Counted from the first letter of the stretch, positions 1 through 8,634 are shown. The stretch: 41,570 bases of DNA from Niabella sp. (GCA_017744795.1 JAGIAQ010000015.1:7056-48625); one strand, 5' to 3'. Translations and numbers: made by a program. The notes: a model not told the origin generated them from the sequence alone.

Positions 1-1678
1 CAAAATAAGCCGCCGTTTTTTGCAGCGCCGTGATCATATAGGTTTTTACCTGTTTCTTTTCCCAGGAGGGGATGAGGTAGGTGGCTAAGAAAGCGATCAG
101 CGATCCGATAATGGTGTCCAGCACCCGGTTTTCAATTACAACGTGAAAGTTCTTGCTGTTCAGCAAAAAGAACAGGATCATAACATAAGCCGTGGTAAAA
201 GTGACGCTGATCAGGTACCTGGTGCGCATGAAACTGTAGGTGGCGATCATCAGGAGGATCATGACCACAAATCGCTCTGTAGGCGTATCCATCAGAAAAA
301 GTAACCCGATGCCGCCCAGTGCGCCGATCACCGTGCCCATCACCCGCTGGTAATTGCGCTGTTTCGTAACGCTGTAGGTGGGCTTAAGGATAACGATGGT
401 GGTTAACAGGATCCAGTAGCTGTAGCCAAGCGGCAGCAAATGGCCCGTAATAAAACCCAGTGTTGTTGCAATGCACAGGCGCAGGGAGTGGCGGAAGGTA
501 TTGGATTGCAGGGAAAGATTTTCCCGGATCAGGTTCCGGTCGAGATCGCTTTTTTCCAAAAAAGAATTATAATTATCCGCCAGTTTTACGTCCGGCTTCA
601 CCCGGTCGTAGCGGGTGTAATGATGCAGCGTATACAGGCGCAGGGTCATGTCTTCCAGCGATTGCATGATTTTGCGCATATTGATCAGGGCCTCCAGGTT
701 GTCTGCATTGCGATGCTGGTTAGCGAAGGTGTCAAAATGGGTTTTCAATCCGCGCATTTCTTCATTCAGATCCCGGGTAACGCGGGAGCGGCGGCCACCC
801 TGGATGGATACGCCGATCTCATATAACTCATCCACCATGCTCAGGATCACTTTTTGAAAATGGGGCAGGATAGTGGTGCCATCGAACCGTTTGTGCATCG
901 ATTCATAATTGTAAAAAGTGGCATTGGCTTTTTCAAAAAGATCCACTGATTCAATAAACAATACCAATAATCCCCTGCCGGTGGTGGTGACTGATTTTAC
1001 GATGTTGCGACTTTTGAACAGCATTTCCCGTACCAGGATCTGTTTGTCCTGTACTTTCTGTTGCTGCAGCATCAGGTTGCTGTAGGTTTTATCATAGTCG
1101 ACGCCTTCTCCGTAAAAATAGGACCTTGTTTTCAGGTAATTGCCGATAGAAATGATACAGTCGCCCAATGCCTGCTGAATAACGCGGTACGGACGAGCGC
1201 CGTTCAACAACAAACTGAGCCCGATGTACCAGCCGCCGCCGCAAAGAAGATAGGCGCCATCCACCAGCACGCCCCAGCCCGTTGCCTTATGATAAAGGGT
1301 GAGCACCATTACCAGCAGGCCGGCAAAGCCGACGGCGTTGGTGCGCGCATTGTAAACACCCAGCATGCCCAGGGAAAAACTAAGAAAGCAAATGACTATT
1401 CCCGTGATCCAGGGGTTGGTATGGGCGAAGCCGGTGATCAGATCCACACAAAAAATAAGCGCCAGGGCGGCGAACATGCCGGACCGGCGTTCGCTTATGG
1501 GGCCGGGAATATCTGCCGTGCTGACGCATAATGCGCCTAAAGACACGATCAGGCCGGTTTCCAGCTGGCCAAAATAACTCAAAACAATGGATGGCAGGGT
1601 GATGCCCACAGTGATCCGTATCGCTTCATTAAAATAATAGCTGGTCACAAACTGCCGGTATTCTTTTATATAATCCAT
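1..1678 (-). CDS. FUSC/YccS-like integral membrane protein (partial, C-terminus outside window)
   Basis: The minus strand is open from an ATG at 1678 to the left edge of the window, giving 559 residues with no stop, so the gene is truncated by the window and not by mutation. The protein begins MDYIKEYRQF. It has an N-terminal block of hydrophobic helices, a soluble middle of about 200 residues, and a second membrane block that includes ILKPTYSVTKQR and RVMGTVIGALGG. This two-block layout and the KPTY...QR..GT.iGa motif are typical of the FUSC/YccS/YhfK family. These proteins resemble aromatic-acid and efflux membrane proteins, and their substrates are mostly unknown. Family assignment is firm; function is inferred only at the level of an inner-membrane transport-like role. 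Confidence 0.85.
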   Translation of the reverse strand, partial: MDYIKEYRQFVTSYYFNEAIRITVGITLPSIVLSYFGQLETGLIVSLGALCVSTADIPGPISERRSGMFAALALIFCVDLITGFAHTNPWITGIVICFLSFSLGMLGVYNARTNAVGFAGLLVMVLTLYHKATGWGVLVDGAYLLCGGGWYIGLSLLLNGARPYRVIQQALGDCIISIGNYLKTRSYFYGEGVDYDKTYSNLMLQQQKVQDKQILVREMLFKSRNIVKSVTTTGRGLLVLFIESVDLFEKANATFYNYESMHKRFDGTTILPHFQKVILSMVDELYEIGVSIQGGRRSRVTRDLNEEMRGLKTHFDTFANQHRNADNLEALINMRKIMQSLEDMTLRLYTLHHYTRYDRVKPDVKLADNYNSFLEKSDLDRNLIRENLSLQSNTFRHSLRLCIATTLGFITGHLLPLGYSYWILLTTIVILKPTYSVTKQRNYQRVMGTVIGALGGIGLLFLMDTPTERFVVMILLMIATYSFMRTRYLISVTFTTAYVMILFFLLNSKNFHVVIENRVLDTIIGSLIAFLATYLIPSWEKKQVKTYMITALQKTAAYF

Positions 1679-1785
1679 TGCATACAAATTTACGAACAAT
1701 GAAGGGTTTGATAAACAGGGCAGTAGATCGGTTTGTTGGGCATTGAGAATATTTTTTGTAATTTCATAATAGTAAAATTTAAAAA

Positions 1786-2013
1786 ATGAGAACACTTAGT
1801 GTGGCTATTTCTGATATTGAATTTAATAAGTTTGGGATAAAGAAAGACCACCTGACTTTTTCTGACCTATTAGACATTGTGAGCAGGGAGCTCGGTAAAG
1901 AAAACCTGAAAAAAGCTGCTGAATTGGCTGATCAACACGGGCTCTCAAAGATGACAATGGAAGATATTACAGAAGAAGTGAAAGCTACCCGGCGTGCAAA
2001 AAATCATAATTGA
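1786..2013 (+). CDS. Putative antitoxin of a PIN-domain toxin-antitoxin pair
   Basis: This 75-residue protein begins MRTLSVAISD and has a short beta-like N-terminus followed by two predicted helical stretches. Its last 20 bases overlap the start of the PIN-domain gene, an arrangement typical of type II toxin-antitoxin operons in which the antitoxin comes first. I do not recognise a named antitoxin fold. The call rests on size, position and translational overlap. A Bacteroidota-like AT-rich promoter region lies just upstream (1740-1785). It may bind the toxin through its C-terminal half and repress its own promoter, but neither activity is visible in the sequence. Confidence 0.6.
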   Translation: MRTLSVAISDIEFNKFGIKKDHLTFSDLLDIVSRELGKENLKKAAELADQHGLSKMTMEDITEEVKATRRAKNHN

Positions 2014-2410
2014 CACCAATGTTATTGTTGCTGCATTAATACAACGCAATTATCCACACCGGATACTATATGATTTGTTTCTTGAAGACCTGTTTTTACT
2101 CTGCCTGTCGGTTGAATTATTATCGGAATATTATGATGTATTATCCAGGCCAAAATTCTCTAAATTTTCTGATTTTTCAACAAGAGCCAGAATTCTGTTA
2201 GCGGATATTGCTTCTAAATCCCTCTACTTTGCGCCTTCTGCCAAACTGGATATAATAAAAGACCAGGATGATAACATGATTTTAGAACTTGCCGATGAGA
2301 GCCGGGCGGATTTCATTGTTACAGGAAATACAAACGATTTTACATTCCCAAATTACAAGCGTACAAAAATTTTGACTCCCAAAGACTATTGGGAGCAATA
2401 TCAACCTTGA
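1994..2410 (+). CDS. PIN-domain ribonuclease toxin (VapC-like, COG1569/PIN_3 type)
   Basis: This 138-residue protein starts at GTG. The choice is supported by the N-terminal PIN signature IIIDTNVIVAAL, which begins three residues in. Conserved acidic residues of the metal-binding site can be placed: Asp7, Glu45 (or Glu41), Asp92/Asp93 in DQDDN, and Asp115 in the TGNTND motif. PIN toxins of this group cleave RNA and are neutralised by a partner antitoxin; here the upstream 75-residue gene overlaps it by 20 bases. The full length and intact acidic residues suggest it is functional. The RNA target cannot be deduced. Confidence 0.85.
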   Translation: MQKIIIDTNVIVAALIQRNYPHRILYDLFLEDLFLLCLSVELLSEYYDVLSRPKFSKFSDFSTRARILLADIASKSLYFAPSAKLDIIKDQDDNMILELADESRADFIVTGNTNDFTFPNYKRTKILTPKDYWEQYQP

Positions 2411-2418
2411 TGCTGTCT

Positions 2419-2464
2419 GCAGGGGCCTCGGTTCGTGTCTCACGAACCGCAAGGTGGCTCCTGC
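2419..2464. repeat. Nested two-stem hairpin element
   Basis: An outer stem pairs 2419-2427 (GCAGGGGCC) with 2456-2464 (GGCTCCTGC), with one G-U pair. It encloses a perfect 9-bp inner stem, 2429-2437 (CGGTTCGTG) with 2441-2449 (CACGAACCG), with a 3-nt loop. No T-run follows, so it is not a standard terminator. Its nested architecture resembles the elements at 37260-37295 and 40249-40280. Confidence 0.6.
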
Positions 2465-2553
2465 TGGAATTGGTCACATTAAACTACTTGTTTGCCCCAT
2501 TTTTAGTAATCATATGAACCGGCTGTGCTAATCTTGCGGTATAAAATAAAAAG

Positions 2554-4032
2554 ATGAAAGCCAAAGATATTTACCGGAAAATAGAAATACTGATCGCCAC
2601 TCTGCTGGCCGGTTTTTTTGTGTTCTATATTTCCACCAACAATAATTATTATTCCGAAAGGCATCAGTTTACAGACAATCACATTGCCTATAATTTTAAC
2701 AGCAATTACCTGCAGCCCTGGATTGCCGTTATTCTTACAGCCTACCTGTTGTTTTTATTTCTTACCCAGTATGTAGAGGTAAAGACCCGGGGCTTTTTTA
2801 AGGTTACCCTATTTATATGTAGCTACCTGCTATGGGCATTTGTGCTGTCCTTTTGTTTCAGCTATATTTTTGCCTGGCGGTACGGCGACTCGGGTTACAC
2901 GAATCAACGCGACGTACTTTCCGGCTTTTTTGTAGAAGGCTTTGCCGTGGCAGCGCTCTCCTTCTTTTTTTACCTGATTTATTATGGACTGAAAGAGTTG
3001 ATCTTTAATGCTGCGCTTTGGAAAAAAATAAAAGAGAACAGAGGCTCAAAGGTTACTTACGCAGCGCTTAGTGTGCTGGCGTGGCTGTTTATACTTGTCA
3101 TGCTTGGAGCCAACAATGCGGCGAAGTTTTTTATAATCGTTTGGGCCGTGGTATTGCCTTATGCGTTACTGATGGGTTATTTGAACGTGAAAGTGCTGAT
3201 ACCGGCATTGCCGGAAAAAAGACCTTTTTCAGGATATTATTTATCCCGTATTGTACCGGTGACGTTATTGATAAATTTTATAGCCACTGTATTTTGTATG
3301 GCTGCTGTGGATGGAGGAGGGGGCTTGTTTATAGGGTCCTATTTTTTATTGCTGGTATGGACAGGGGTGGCGGTGCTTCCGGCATCCTGGTGGTTTTACC
3401 GGAATCAAAAGGAAAAAACAGGATTAAAAACGGCGCTGGGCTCCTCGCAGGCCAACCTGGGCTTTTTACGTTCGCAGATCAATCCGCATTTTTTGTTCAA
3501 TGCGCTCAATACCCTTTACGGTACAGCCTTACAGGAAAATGCAGAACGCACGGGAGAGGGTATCCAGAAACTGGGGGATATGATGCGTTTTATGCTGCAT
3601 GAGAATATGCAGGATAAAATCTTACTGGTGCGGGAAGCGGACTACCTGCGTAATTATATCGACCTGCAAAAACTGCGCACAGCCACCTCTCCGGATATCG
3701 CCATCCAGGTAAAGGTTGATGAACCGGCTACCAATCTGCAAATAACGCCTATGCTGCTGATTCCGTTTGTGGAGAATGCTTTTAAGCACGGCATCAGCCT
3801 GAAGGAACCATCGTACATAACGATTGCCCTGCACACACAAAATAACCTGTTATATTTTGATGTACAGAACAGCATTCACTTAAAGCCGGACGGGGATCCG
3901 GAAAAATTTAAAAGCGGTATCGGCTTACAAAATGTAAAGGAGCGCCTGCAACTGGAATATCCTGATCGGCATGAGCTGCTGATCCGGCAAACAGCGAAGG
4001 ACTTTTTTGTGCATTTAACCATTCACTTATGA
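2554..4032 (+). CDS. LytS/YpdA-type sensor histidine kinase
   Basis: This 492-residue membrane kinase has about eight hydrophobic segments between residues 12 and 280, then a His_kinase (PF06580) domain. The phosphoacceptor is His312 in NPHFLFN. The ATP-binding N box is PMLLIPFVENAFKHG (about 399-413) and the G box GIGLQNVKERL (about 455-465). Such kinases phosphorylate LytTR response regulators, and one is encoded at 5527. Between the two sits a DUF4932 gene starting 22 bases after this stop, so the three genes are probably one operon. No periplasmic sensor domain is recognisable; the signal may be sensed within the membrane or through the neighbouring protein. Gene identity is clear, the stimulus unknown. 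Confidence 0.92.
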   Translation: MKAKDIYRKIEILIATLLAGFFVFYISTNNNYYSERHQFTDNHIAYNFNSNYLQPWIAVILTAYLLFLFLTQYVEVKTRGFFKVTLFICSYLLWAFVLSFCFSYIFAWRYGDSGYTNQRDVLSGFFVEGFAVAALSFFFYLIYYGLKELIFNAALWKKIKENRGSKVTYAALSVLAWLFILVMLGANNAAKFFIIVWAVVLPYALLMGYLNVKVLIPALPEKRPFSGYYLSRIVPVTLLINFIATVFCMAAVDGGGGLFIGSYFLLLVWTGVAVLPASWWFYRNQKEKTGLKTALGSSQANLGFLRSQINPHFLFNALNTLYGTALQENAERTGEGIQKLGDMMRFMLHENMQDKILLVREADYLRNYIDLQKLRTATSPDIAIQVKVDEPATNLQITPMLLIPFVENAFKHGISLKEPSYITIALHTQNNLLYFDVQNSIHLKPDGDPEKFKSGIGLQNVKERLQLEYPDRHELLIRQTAKDFFVHLTIHL

Positions 4033-4054
4033 TTGAAAAAAGAGTTTTGATAAT

Positions 4055-5461
4055 ATGATTACAATGAAATCGACCGTAATTATACTCTTTATTCTTATTT
4101 CTGTAAAGGGCTTCAGTCAAAATAAAAAGCTTCTGGATAAGCCAATGATTGACAAACGTGTTGAGCTTCTTAGCATTGTTTTCCGGCTTTCCGGAAGTAA
4201 TGAATACAGTTCAACATTGTTTAAAATATATACGGATAAAATAGACGCATATTATGGTGCTTATAAGAACCATGAACTTATTCAATATATAAAAAAAATA
4301 CGCCAGGAAAATGGCATTGGATATGATGCCGTGATGAAAATGGCAATATATATTGATGATCGGTTGAATCCTTTGGTCCCCTTTACTGAAAATATTCCAG
4401 AGAAGCGTTGGGGGAAAGAACGCGCCTATCGGTTTGTTAAGTTATTAAAAAAATTCTATGATGATACTAATAGTAAACAGTTTTTTAAAGACAACCGGCG
4501 GTTATATCGTGAAGTAAGTAAGCGATTTCTTCCCGTTTATGAGCATCTGGATTTGTCGTGGTATAAATCGTTCTACGGGAAGAAGCCGAATGAAAAATTT
4601 ATCATTATTAATGGTTTGGGCAATGGTGGCGGCAACTATGGGGTGGCGTTTGATAAGCCGGATGGTGCCAGAAAGGTTTACGCCATTATGGGTACCTGGC
4701 AAACAGACAGTTTGGGAATGGCTGACTTTAGTATTGATAGCTACTTTCCCACATTGCTGCATGAGTTCAATCACTCGTTTGTAAATTATCTTCTGAACAA
4801 AGATCCGAAACCGTTTAAAGAAAGTTGCGCTATTATTTATGATAAGGTAAAAGAGAAAATGAACAACGCGGCATATGGCAGTTGGGAAACTATGTTTAGT
4901 GAAGCGTTGGTGAGAGCTACTGTTATAAAATATATGAAAGACCATCGTTTTTCAAAAGAAGAGATTTTAAACCAGATAAACGAAGAATTAAATAATGGTT
5001 TTTTGTGGATAGAAGACCTGGTGGCAGAACTGGAGCGCTACGACAAGCAAAGAAATACATATCCAACTTTGGAGAGTTATTTTCCACAGTTAGCCTTAGC
5101 ATATAATGTGTACGCAAAGAACATGAATACCTATATAACGAAATATATTTTTGAAGGAGCAAAGTTTGCGTCAATAACAGAATTTTCTAACGGGGATCAA
5201 AATGTGGACGCATCTCTAAAACAAATAACAATCAATTTTGACAAACCGTTTTCTGGCGCCCATTTTATCAGGCCTGGTGAAAAGGGGAAGGCCTTTCCTT
5301 CTTTTACAAAGCTTACCTACTCGGGGAACAAAAGATCCGTGATACTCGACTGCGCCCTGGAACGTAATAAAGAATACCAGTTTGTTTTGATAGGGCTATC
5401 TCCCCAAAAATCTGAGGAGCACGCAAATGACGACTATGAAATTAATTTTAGAACAAAATAA
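4055..5461 (+). CDS. DUF4932 protein, putative secreted zinc metalloprotease-like
   Basis: This 468-residue protein has a hydrophobic N-terminal signal sequence ending near GFSQ. The start is the ATG at 4055 or the one at 4064. A gluzincin-like HExxH motif, HEFNH, lies at residues 236-240, and a downstream Glu283 in SEALVRA could be the third zinc ligand. Residues from about 375 to the end look like an all-beta, Ig-like domain with ITINFDKPFSG. The family is DUF4932, whose biochemical activity is not established; the peptidase call is inference from the motif. It lies between a kinase and its regulator gene, and its coding sequence is visibly more AT-rich than theirs, which suggests separate origin. 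It could process an envelope protein or act as a sensor accessory. Confidence 0.75.
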   Translation: MITMKSTVIILFILISVKGFSQNKKLLDKPMIDKRVELLSIVFRLSGSNEYSSTLFKIYTDKIDAYYGAYKNHELIQYIKKIRQENGIGYDAVMKMAIYIDDRLNPLVPFTENIPEKRWGKERAYRFVKLLKKFYDDTNSKQFFKDNRRLYREVSKRFLPVYEHLDLSWYKSFYGKKPNEKFIIINGLGNGGGNYGVAFDKPDGARKVYAIMGTWQTDSLGMADFSIDSYFPTLLHEFNHSFVNYLLNKDPKPFKESCAIIYDKVKEKMNNAAYGSWETMFSEALVRATVIKYMKDHRFSKEEILNQINEELNNGFLWIEDLVAELERYDKQRNTYPTLESYFPQLALAYNVYAKNMNTYITKYIFEGAKFASITEFSNGDQNVDASLKQITINFDKPFSGAHFIRPGEKGKAFPSFTKLTYSGNKRSVILDCALERNKEYQFVLIGLSPQKSEEHANDDYEINFRTK

Positions 5462-5526
5462 TCAGGAGTGCAGGCCGTAACTTTACGAAACCCAGACGTT
5501 ATTTAATTACTATTAAATTTTATTTA

Positions 5527-6192
5527 TTGAACGCAATAGCCATAGATGACGAACCGATAGCACTGGATGTTATAAAAAACCTTGCTTCAAAAGTATCGTT
5601 CATAAAACTGGAAGCAGCATTTACAAATGCTTTTGAGGCGATCGGATTTTTGCAGCAGCATAAGATTGATCTGATCTTCCTGGATATCAAAATGCCTGAC
5701 ATTACCGGTATTGAATTGTCCAAAAGCCTGGTCAATCCGCCGATGATCATTTTTACAACAGCATACACCGAACATGCCGTGGAAGGTTTTGAAGTGAACG
5801 CGGTGGACTACCTGCTGAAACCCTTCTCCCTGGCGCGTTTCATAAAAGCCTGTACCCGGGCACAGGAATTGTTCGCCTTAAAAAATAATAAACCCGGCGA
5901 AACGGATTCCCTTTTTCTGAAGGATGGCTATGAGCAGGTACGGGTATTGCTGGATGATATTTTATATATTGAAGCGGCCGGGAATTATCTGAATGTAGTG
6001 CTGAAAAACAAAAAGCTGATGACGCGCATCACGATCAACGAAATGAGCAGCCTGCTGCCGGCTGACCAGTTTACCCGTATTCACCGCAGTTATATCGTAG
6101 CCAAAAACAAAGTGACCAAATTTAACCGGCAGGCGGTTTTTATTGATCTGCTGGAATTCCCGATCGGGAATAATTATGAGTTTGGTAAGTAG
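5527..6192 (+). CDS. LytTR-family response regulator
   Basis: This 221-residue protein starts at TTG. That start is chosen because it places the receiver domain opening NAIAIDDEP correctly and there is no suitable upstream ATG. The receiver domain (1-115) shows the acidic pair Asp7-Asp8, phosphoacceptor Asp53 in FLDIKMPD, Thr78 and Lys98. Residues 128-221 form the LytTR DNA-binding domain with LLDDILYIEAAGNY and FTRIHRSYIVAKN. It is the expected partner of the kinase at 2554, although a DUF4932 gene separates them. Targets are often direct repeats in nearby promoters; none is assigned here. Confidence 0.92.
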   Translation: MNAIAIDDEPIALDVIKNLASKVSFIKLEAAFTNAFEAIGFLQQHKIDLIFLDIKMPDITGIELSKSLVNPPMIIFTTAYTEHAVEGFEVNAVDYLLKPFSLARFIKACTRAQELFALKNNKPGETDSLFLKDGYEQVRVLLDDILYIEAAGNYLNVVLKNKKLMTRITINEMSSLLPADQFTRIHRSYIVAKNKVTKFNRQAVFIDLLEFPIGNNYEFGK

Positions 6193-6239
6193 GCGTTTTC
6201 TGGAACTCAGAGGGGGGGCATGACAAATTTATCTTTTCA

Positions 6240-6307
6240 GCTCCGGCAGGAGCGGCGTGTTTGTAGAAAATATGCGAGGTGCGAATTGGGGCTCCGTAGG
6301 ATGCCCC
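6240..6307. repeat. Paired-hairpin intergenic element (CCGGCAGG and CCGTAGG loops)
   Basis: Two hairpins lie close together between the LytTR gene and the DUF1778 antitoxin gene. The first pairs 6240-6244 (GCTCC) with 6249-6253 (GGAGC). The second pairs 6288-6292 (GGGGC) with 6303-6307 (GCCCC), and TCC-GTA-GGA extends it inside. The layout suggests an interspersed repeat of the lineage; from one window the copy number cannot be shown. Confidence 0.5.
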
Positions 6308-6333
6308 GTGTTTACTCCGTCTGAATGCACCTC

Positions 6334-6359
6334 ATGTACGGTAAATTTCCGTACATTTA
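6334..6359 (+). promoter_or_regulatory. Inverted-repeat operator overlapping the toxin-antitoxin promoter
   Basis: Eight-base arms ATGTACGG (6334-6341) and CCGTACAT (6349-6356) flank a 7-bp AT-only spacer. The right arm overlaps TACATTTA (6352-6359), a near match to the Bacteroidota -7 element TAnnTTTG. The start codon of the DUF1778 gene follows at 6375. DUF1778/TacA proteins are ribbon-helix-helix repressors of their own operon, so this is the probable binding site. Confidence 0.6.
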
Positions 6360-6374
6360 TAAAAAAGTAAAATC

Positions 6375-6665
6375 ATGAGTACAGCCACTACAGACCAGTC
6401 GCGCTTCGACGCACGGCTTCCCAAAGAGCAAAAGGAGTTCTTTGAGAAAGCGGCTCATTTGGGTGGGTATAGAAATCTGACAGACTTTATTATTATGACG
6501 GTTCAGGAAAGGGCAAAAGAGATTATTCAGGAAAAAGAACAGATGATTGCCTCGGAAAGAGATGGCAAGATTTTTTTTGAAGCGATAACCAATTCGAAAA
6601 AACCATCAAAGACGCTGAAGAAGGCCCTTGCAGATTACAATGCATTTGTTTCGAACTTAAAATAA
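6375..6665 (+). CDS. DUF1778 (TacA-like) ribbon-helix-helix antitoxin
   Basis: This 96-residue protein shows the DUF1778 pattern: a short N-terminal strand SRFDARLPKEQKEFFEKAA, then LTDFIIMTVQERAKEII. These form a ribbon-helix-helix DNA-binding fold, followed by a C-terminal helix that covers the toxin. It lies 4 bases before the GNAT toxin gene, the standard TacA-TacT order. Family knowledge says it neutralises the acetyltransferase and, with it, represses the operon; the palindrome at 6334-6356 is the likely operator. The gene is intact and full length for the family. Confidence 0.9.
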   Translation: MSTATTDQSRFDARLPKEQKEFFEKAAHLGGYRNLTDFIIMTVQERAKEIIQEKEQMIASERDGKIFFEAITNSKKPSKTLKKALADYNAFVSNLK

Positions 6666-6669
6666 AATA

Positions 6670-7164
6670 ATGATTCAGCTCCTCGATAAAAAGCACCACC
6701 GAAACAATTTTGACTGCGGAAAAGGACCTTTGAATGACTACCTGAAGCACCAGGCCGGGCAGGATGCCAAAAGAGAATTAGCTGCCTGCTTTGTATTAGC
6801 TGAAAGCGGTACAAATGATATACTGGGCTATTATACTTTGTCCAACAATAGTATTCCGTTAGGTAGTTTTCCTGAACAGGTTCAAAAAAAACTCCACCGC
6901 TCTTACCATTCTATTCCTACTGCTTTATTAGGAAGGTTGGCAATTGATATTAAGTGCCAGGGAAAAGGGATTGGTAAGATTTTGCTGATTGATGCGCTGA
7001 AGAGAAGCTATGACCTATCAACAAAAATAGGTTCCTTTGCTGTTGTTGCCGACCCCTTAGACGTAGCAGCAGAGCGATTTTATGAAAAATACGATTTCAT
7101 AAAATTGCCCGACAGCAAAAAGATGTTTATAGCAATGAAAACGCTAAAAGAATTATTCGGTTAA
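6670..7164 (+). CDS. GNAT-family toxin (TacT/AtaT-like, tRNA-acetylating)
   Basis: This 164-residue GNAT protein is encoded immediately after a DUF1778 antitoxin gene. The N-terminal FDCGKGPLNDYL is typical of this toxin group. The acetyl-CoA loop is QGKGIG at residues 97-102 and the conserved FYEKY lies at 137-141. TacT-type toxins acetylate the amino group of charged tRNAs and block translation. Substrate tRNA cannot be deduced from sequence. No truncation or missing motif was seen, so the module is probably active. Confidence 0.9.
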   Translation: MIQLLDKKHHRNNFDCGKGPLNDYLKHQAGQDAKRELAACFVLAESGTNDILGYYTLSNNSIPLGSFPEQVQKKLHRSYHSIPTALLGRLAIDIKCQGKGIGKILLIDALKRSYDLSTKIGSFAVVADPLDVAAERFYEKYDFIKLPDSKKMFIAMKTLKELFG

Positions 7165-7191
7165 ATCAGAAAACCCGGCTTGCAGTTATTC

Positions 7192-7274
7192 GTAATCAGC
7201 TATCAGTTTACAGCCGTTGCTTATCAACAACAGCTAACTACTGATAACTGACTACTGAAGACTAACAACTTAAT
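7192..7274. repeat. Degenerate heptanucleotide array (ACTRAYN and TCA-ending words)
   Basis: ACT recurs at exactly 7-base spacing at 7240, 7247, 7254, 7261 and 7268, in words such as ACTGATA and ACTGACT. A companion set ending in TCA or ACA recurs at 7-base spacing from 7192 to 7226. The array fills the space between the GNAT toxin stop (7164) and the convergent M16 gene, reaching exactly to that gene's stop codon at 7270. Confidence 0.7.
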
Positions 7275-8508
7275 TCCTGGCGTAATAATACAGCGTACTG
7301 CTGTTCTCCTCCCTGAAGATCCGTTGCGCCGCATCGCGGATATTTTCAGCAGTAACAGCATCATAACGTTGCAGCTCGGTATTCATCATCCCCGCATCGC
7401 CCAGCAATTCATAAAAAGCCAGACTATTCGCACGGTTCAGCAGGCTCATGTCTTCAAAAGCCATCATGCTTTCGGTTTTGTTCTTTACTTTTTGCAATTC
7501 TGCTGGGGAAACCGCAACTTCTTTCAGGGTGGTCAACAGCTGTTCAATAGCGGCTTCAGCATCCTTCATATTGGCTCCTTTTGTCAGCTTGCCTTCTATA
7601 CAAATAATGCCGGGGTCAATGCTGCCCATATGATAGCACTGGATGTTTACAAATAACTGCAGTTCTTTTACCAGTTTTTCAAATAAACGGGATGATTCGC
7701 CTCCGCCCAGTATATCGGTGATCAGGTCGGCAGCATAATAGTCATCGCTCAAACGGTCAGCAATATGCCAGCATTTATAAAACGCATCCAGCGGTACATC
7801 AGCATGCACTTCCATTTTTCTTGATTGGGTCTGCGTCTCTTCTGCCGGCAGTTTACGATCCGGACTGTCGCCTGCAGGGATGTTCCCGAACCATTTTTCC
7901 GCCAGTGTTTTTATTGCTTCTGTTGTAACATTTCCGGCAACCACCATAATGGCGTTGTTGGGGCGGTAATGTTTGAAAAAGAAATTTTTTACATCGTCCA
8001 GCTGCGCGTTCTCAATATGCGACAATTCCTTCCCGATGGTCATCCAGCGGTAAGGATGCTTTTTGTAAGCCAGTTCTCTCAGCTTGAACCACACATCACC
8101 GTAAGGCTTTTCAAGATAATGCTCCTTGAACTCTTCCACTACAACTTTGCGCTGCACTTCCAGGCTTTTTTTATTGAAGGCCAGCGACAGCATCCGGTCG
8201 CTTTCCAGCCAAAAGGCCGTTTCGAGGTTTTCTTTGGGTATCTGGATATAATAGTTGGTAAGATCGTTAGTGGTATAGGCGTTGTTTTCACCGCCAGCCA
8301 GTTGCAACGGTTCATCGTATTCCGGGATATTTATGGACCCGCCAAACATCAGGTGCTCAAATAAATGCGCAAAACCGGTCTGGTCCGGCTGTTCATCCCG
8401 TGCACCCACGTCATACAAGATATTCATTACTACTGTTGGTGTGGATGTATCGGGGTGCACAATTACCCGCAGCCCGTTGGCTAAAACAAACTTGTCAAAC
8501 TGAATCAT
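7270..8508 (-). CDS. M16-family zinc peptidase (single-domain-pair, pitrilysin/processing-peptidase type)
   Basis: This 412-residue protein carries the inverted zinc motif HxxEH as HLFEH at residues 48-52, with a downstream acidic ligand Glu125 or Glu126 in KVVVEEF. Its length is that of a half-size M16 subunit, as in mitochondrial-processing-peptidase-like bacterial enzymes, and the motif is intact, so this is a catalytic subunit. Many Bacteroidota encode an adjacent inactive M16 partner; none is present here. There is no clear signal peptide, since the protein begins MIQFDKFVLANGLRV, so it is probably cytoplasmic. Substrates are unknown. Confidence 0.92.
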   Translation of the reverse strand: MIQFDKFVLANGLRVIVHPDTSTPTVVMNILYDVGARDEQPDQTGFAHLFEHLMFGGSINIPEYDEPLQLAGGENNAYTTNDLTNYYIQIPKENLETAFWLESDRMLSLAFNKKSLEVQRKVVVEEFKEHYLEKPYGDVWFKLRELAYKKHPYRWMTIGKELSHIENAQLDDVKNFFFKHYRPNNAIMVVAGNVTTEAIKTLAEKWFGNIPAGDSPDRKLPAEETQTQSRKMEVHADVPLDAFYKCWHIADRLSDDYYAADLITDILGGGESSRLFEKLVKELQLFVNIQCYHMGSIDPGIICIEGKLTKGANMKDAEAAIEQLLTTLKEVAVSPAELQKVKNKTESMMAFEDMSLLNRANSLAFYELLGDAGMMNTELQRYDAVTAENIRDAAQRIFREENSSTLYYYARN

Positions 8509-8583
8509 TGGGCGAAAGTAATACGAATTTTAAATTTATCAGGTGAAATTTCGAATGAGCATCCTGCCATTGCGCTACAATAC

Positions 8584-8610
8584 AAAAAGGCCGCCTCCGG
8601 GGAGACAGCC
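8584..8610 (-). terminator. Rho-independent terminator of the DUF937-OmpA gene
   Basis: On the minus strand GGCTGTCTCC pairs with GGAGGCGGCC (8589-8610, two G-U pairs, 2-4 nt loop), followed by TTTTT. It lies 25 bases downstream of the stop codon at 8635. Confidence 0.85.
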
Positions 8611-8634
8611 TCGTATTTAGGGTTTCGATAGAAC

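Noticed and set aside
440..1577. Several plus-strand open frames over the FUSC gene
   Set aside because: They are antisense shadows of a long, well-matched membrane protein frame that is open to the window edge.
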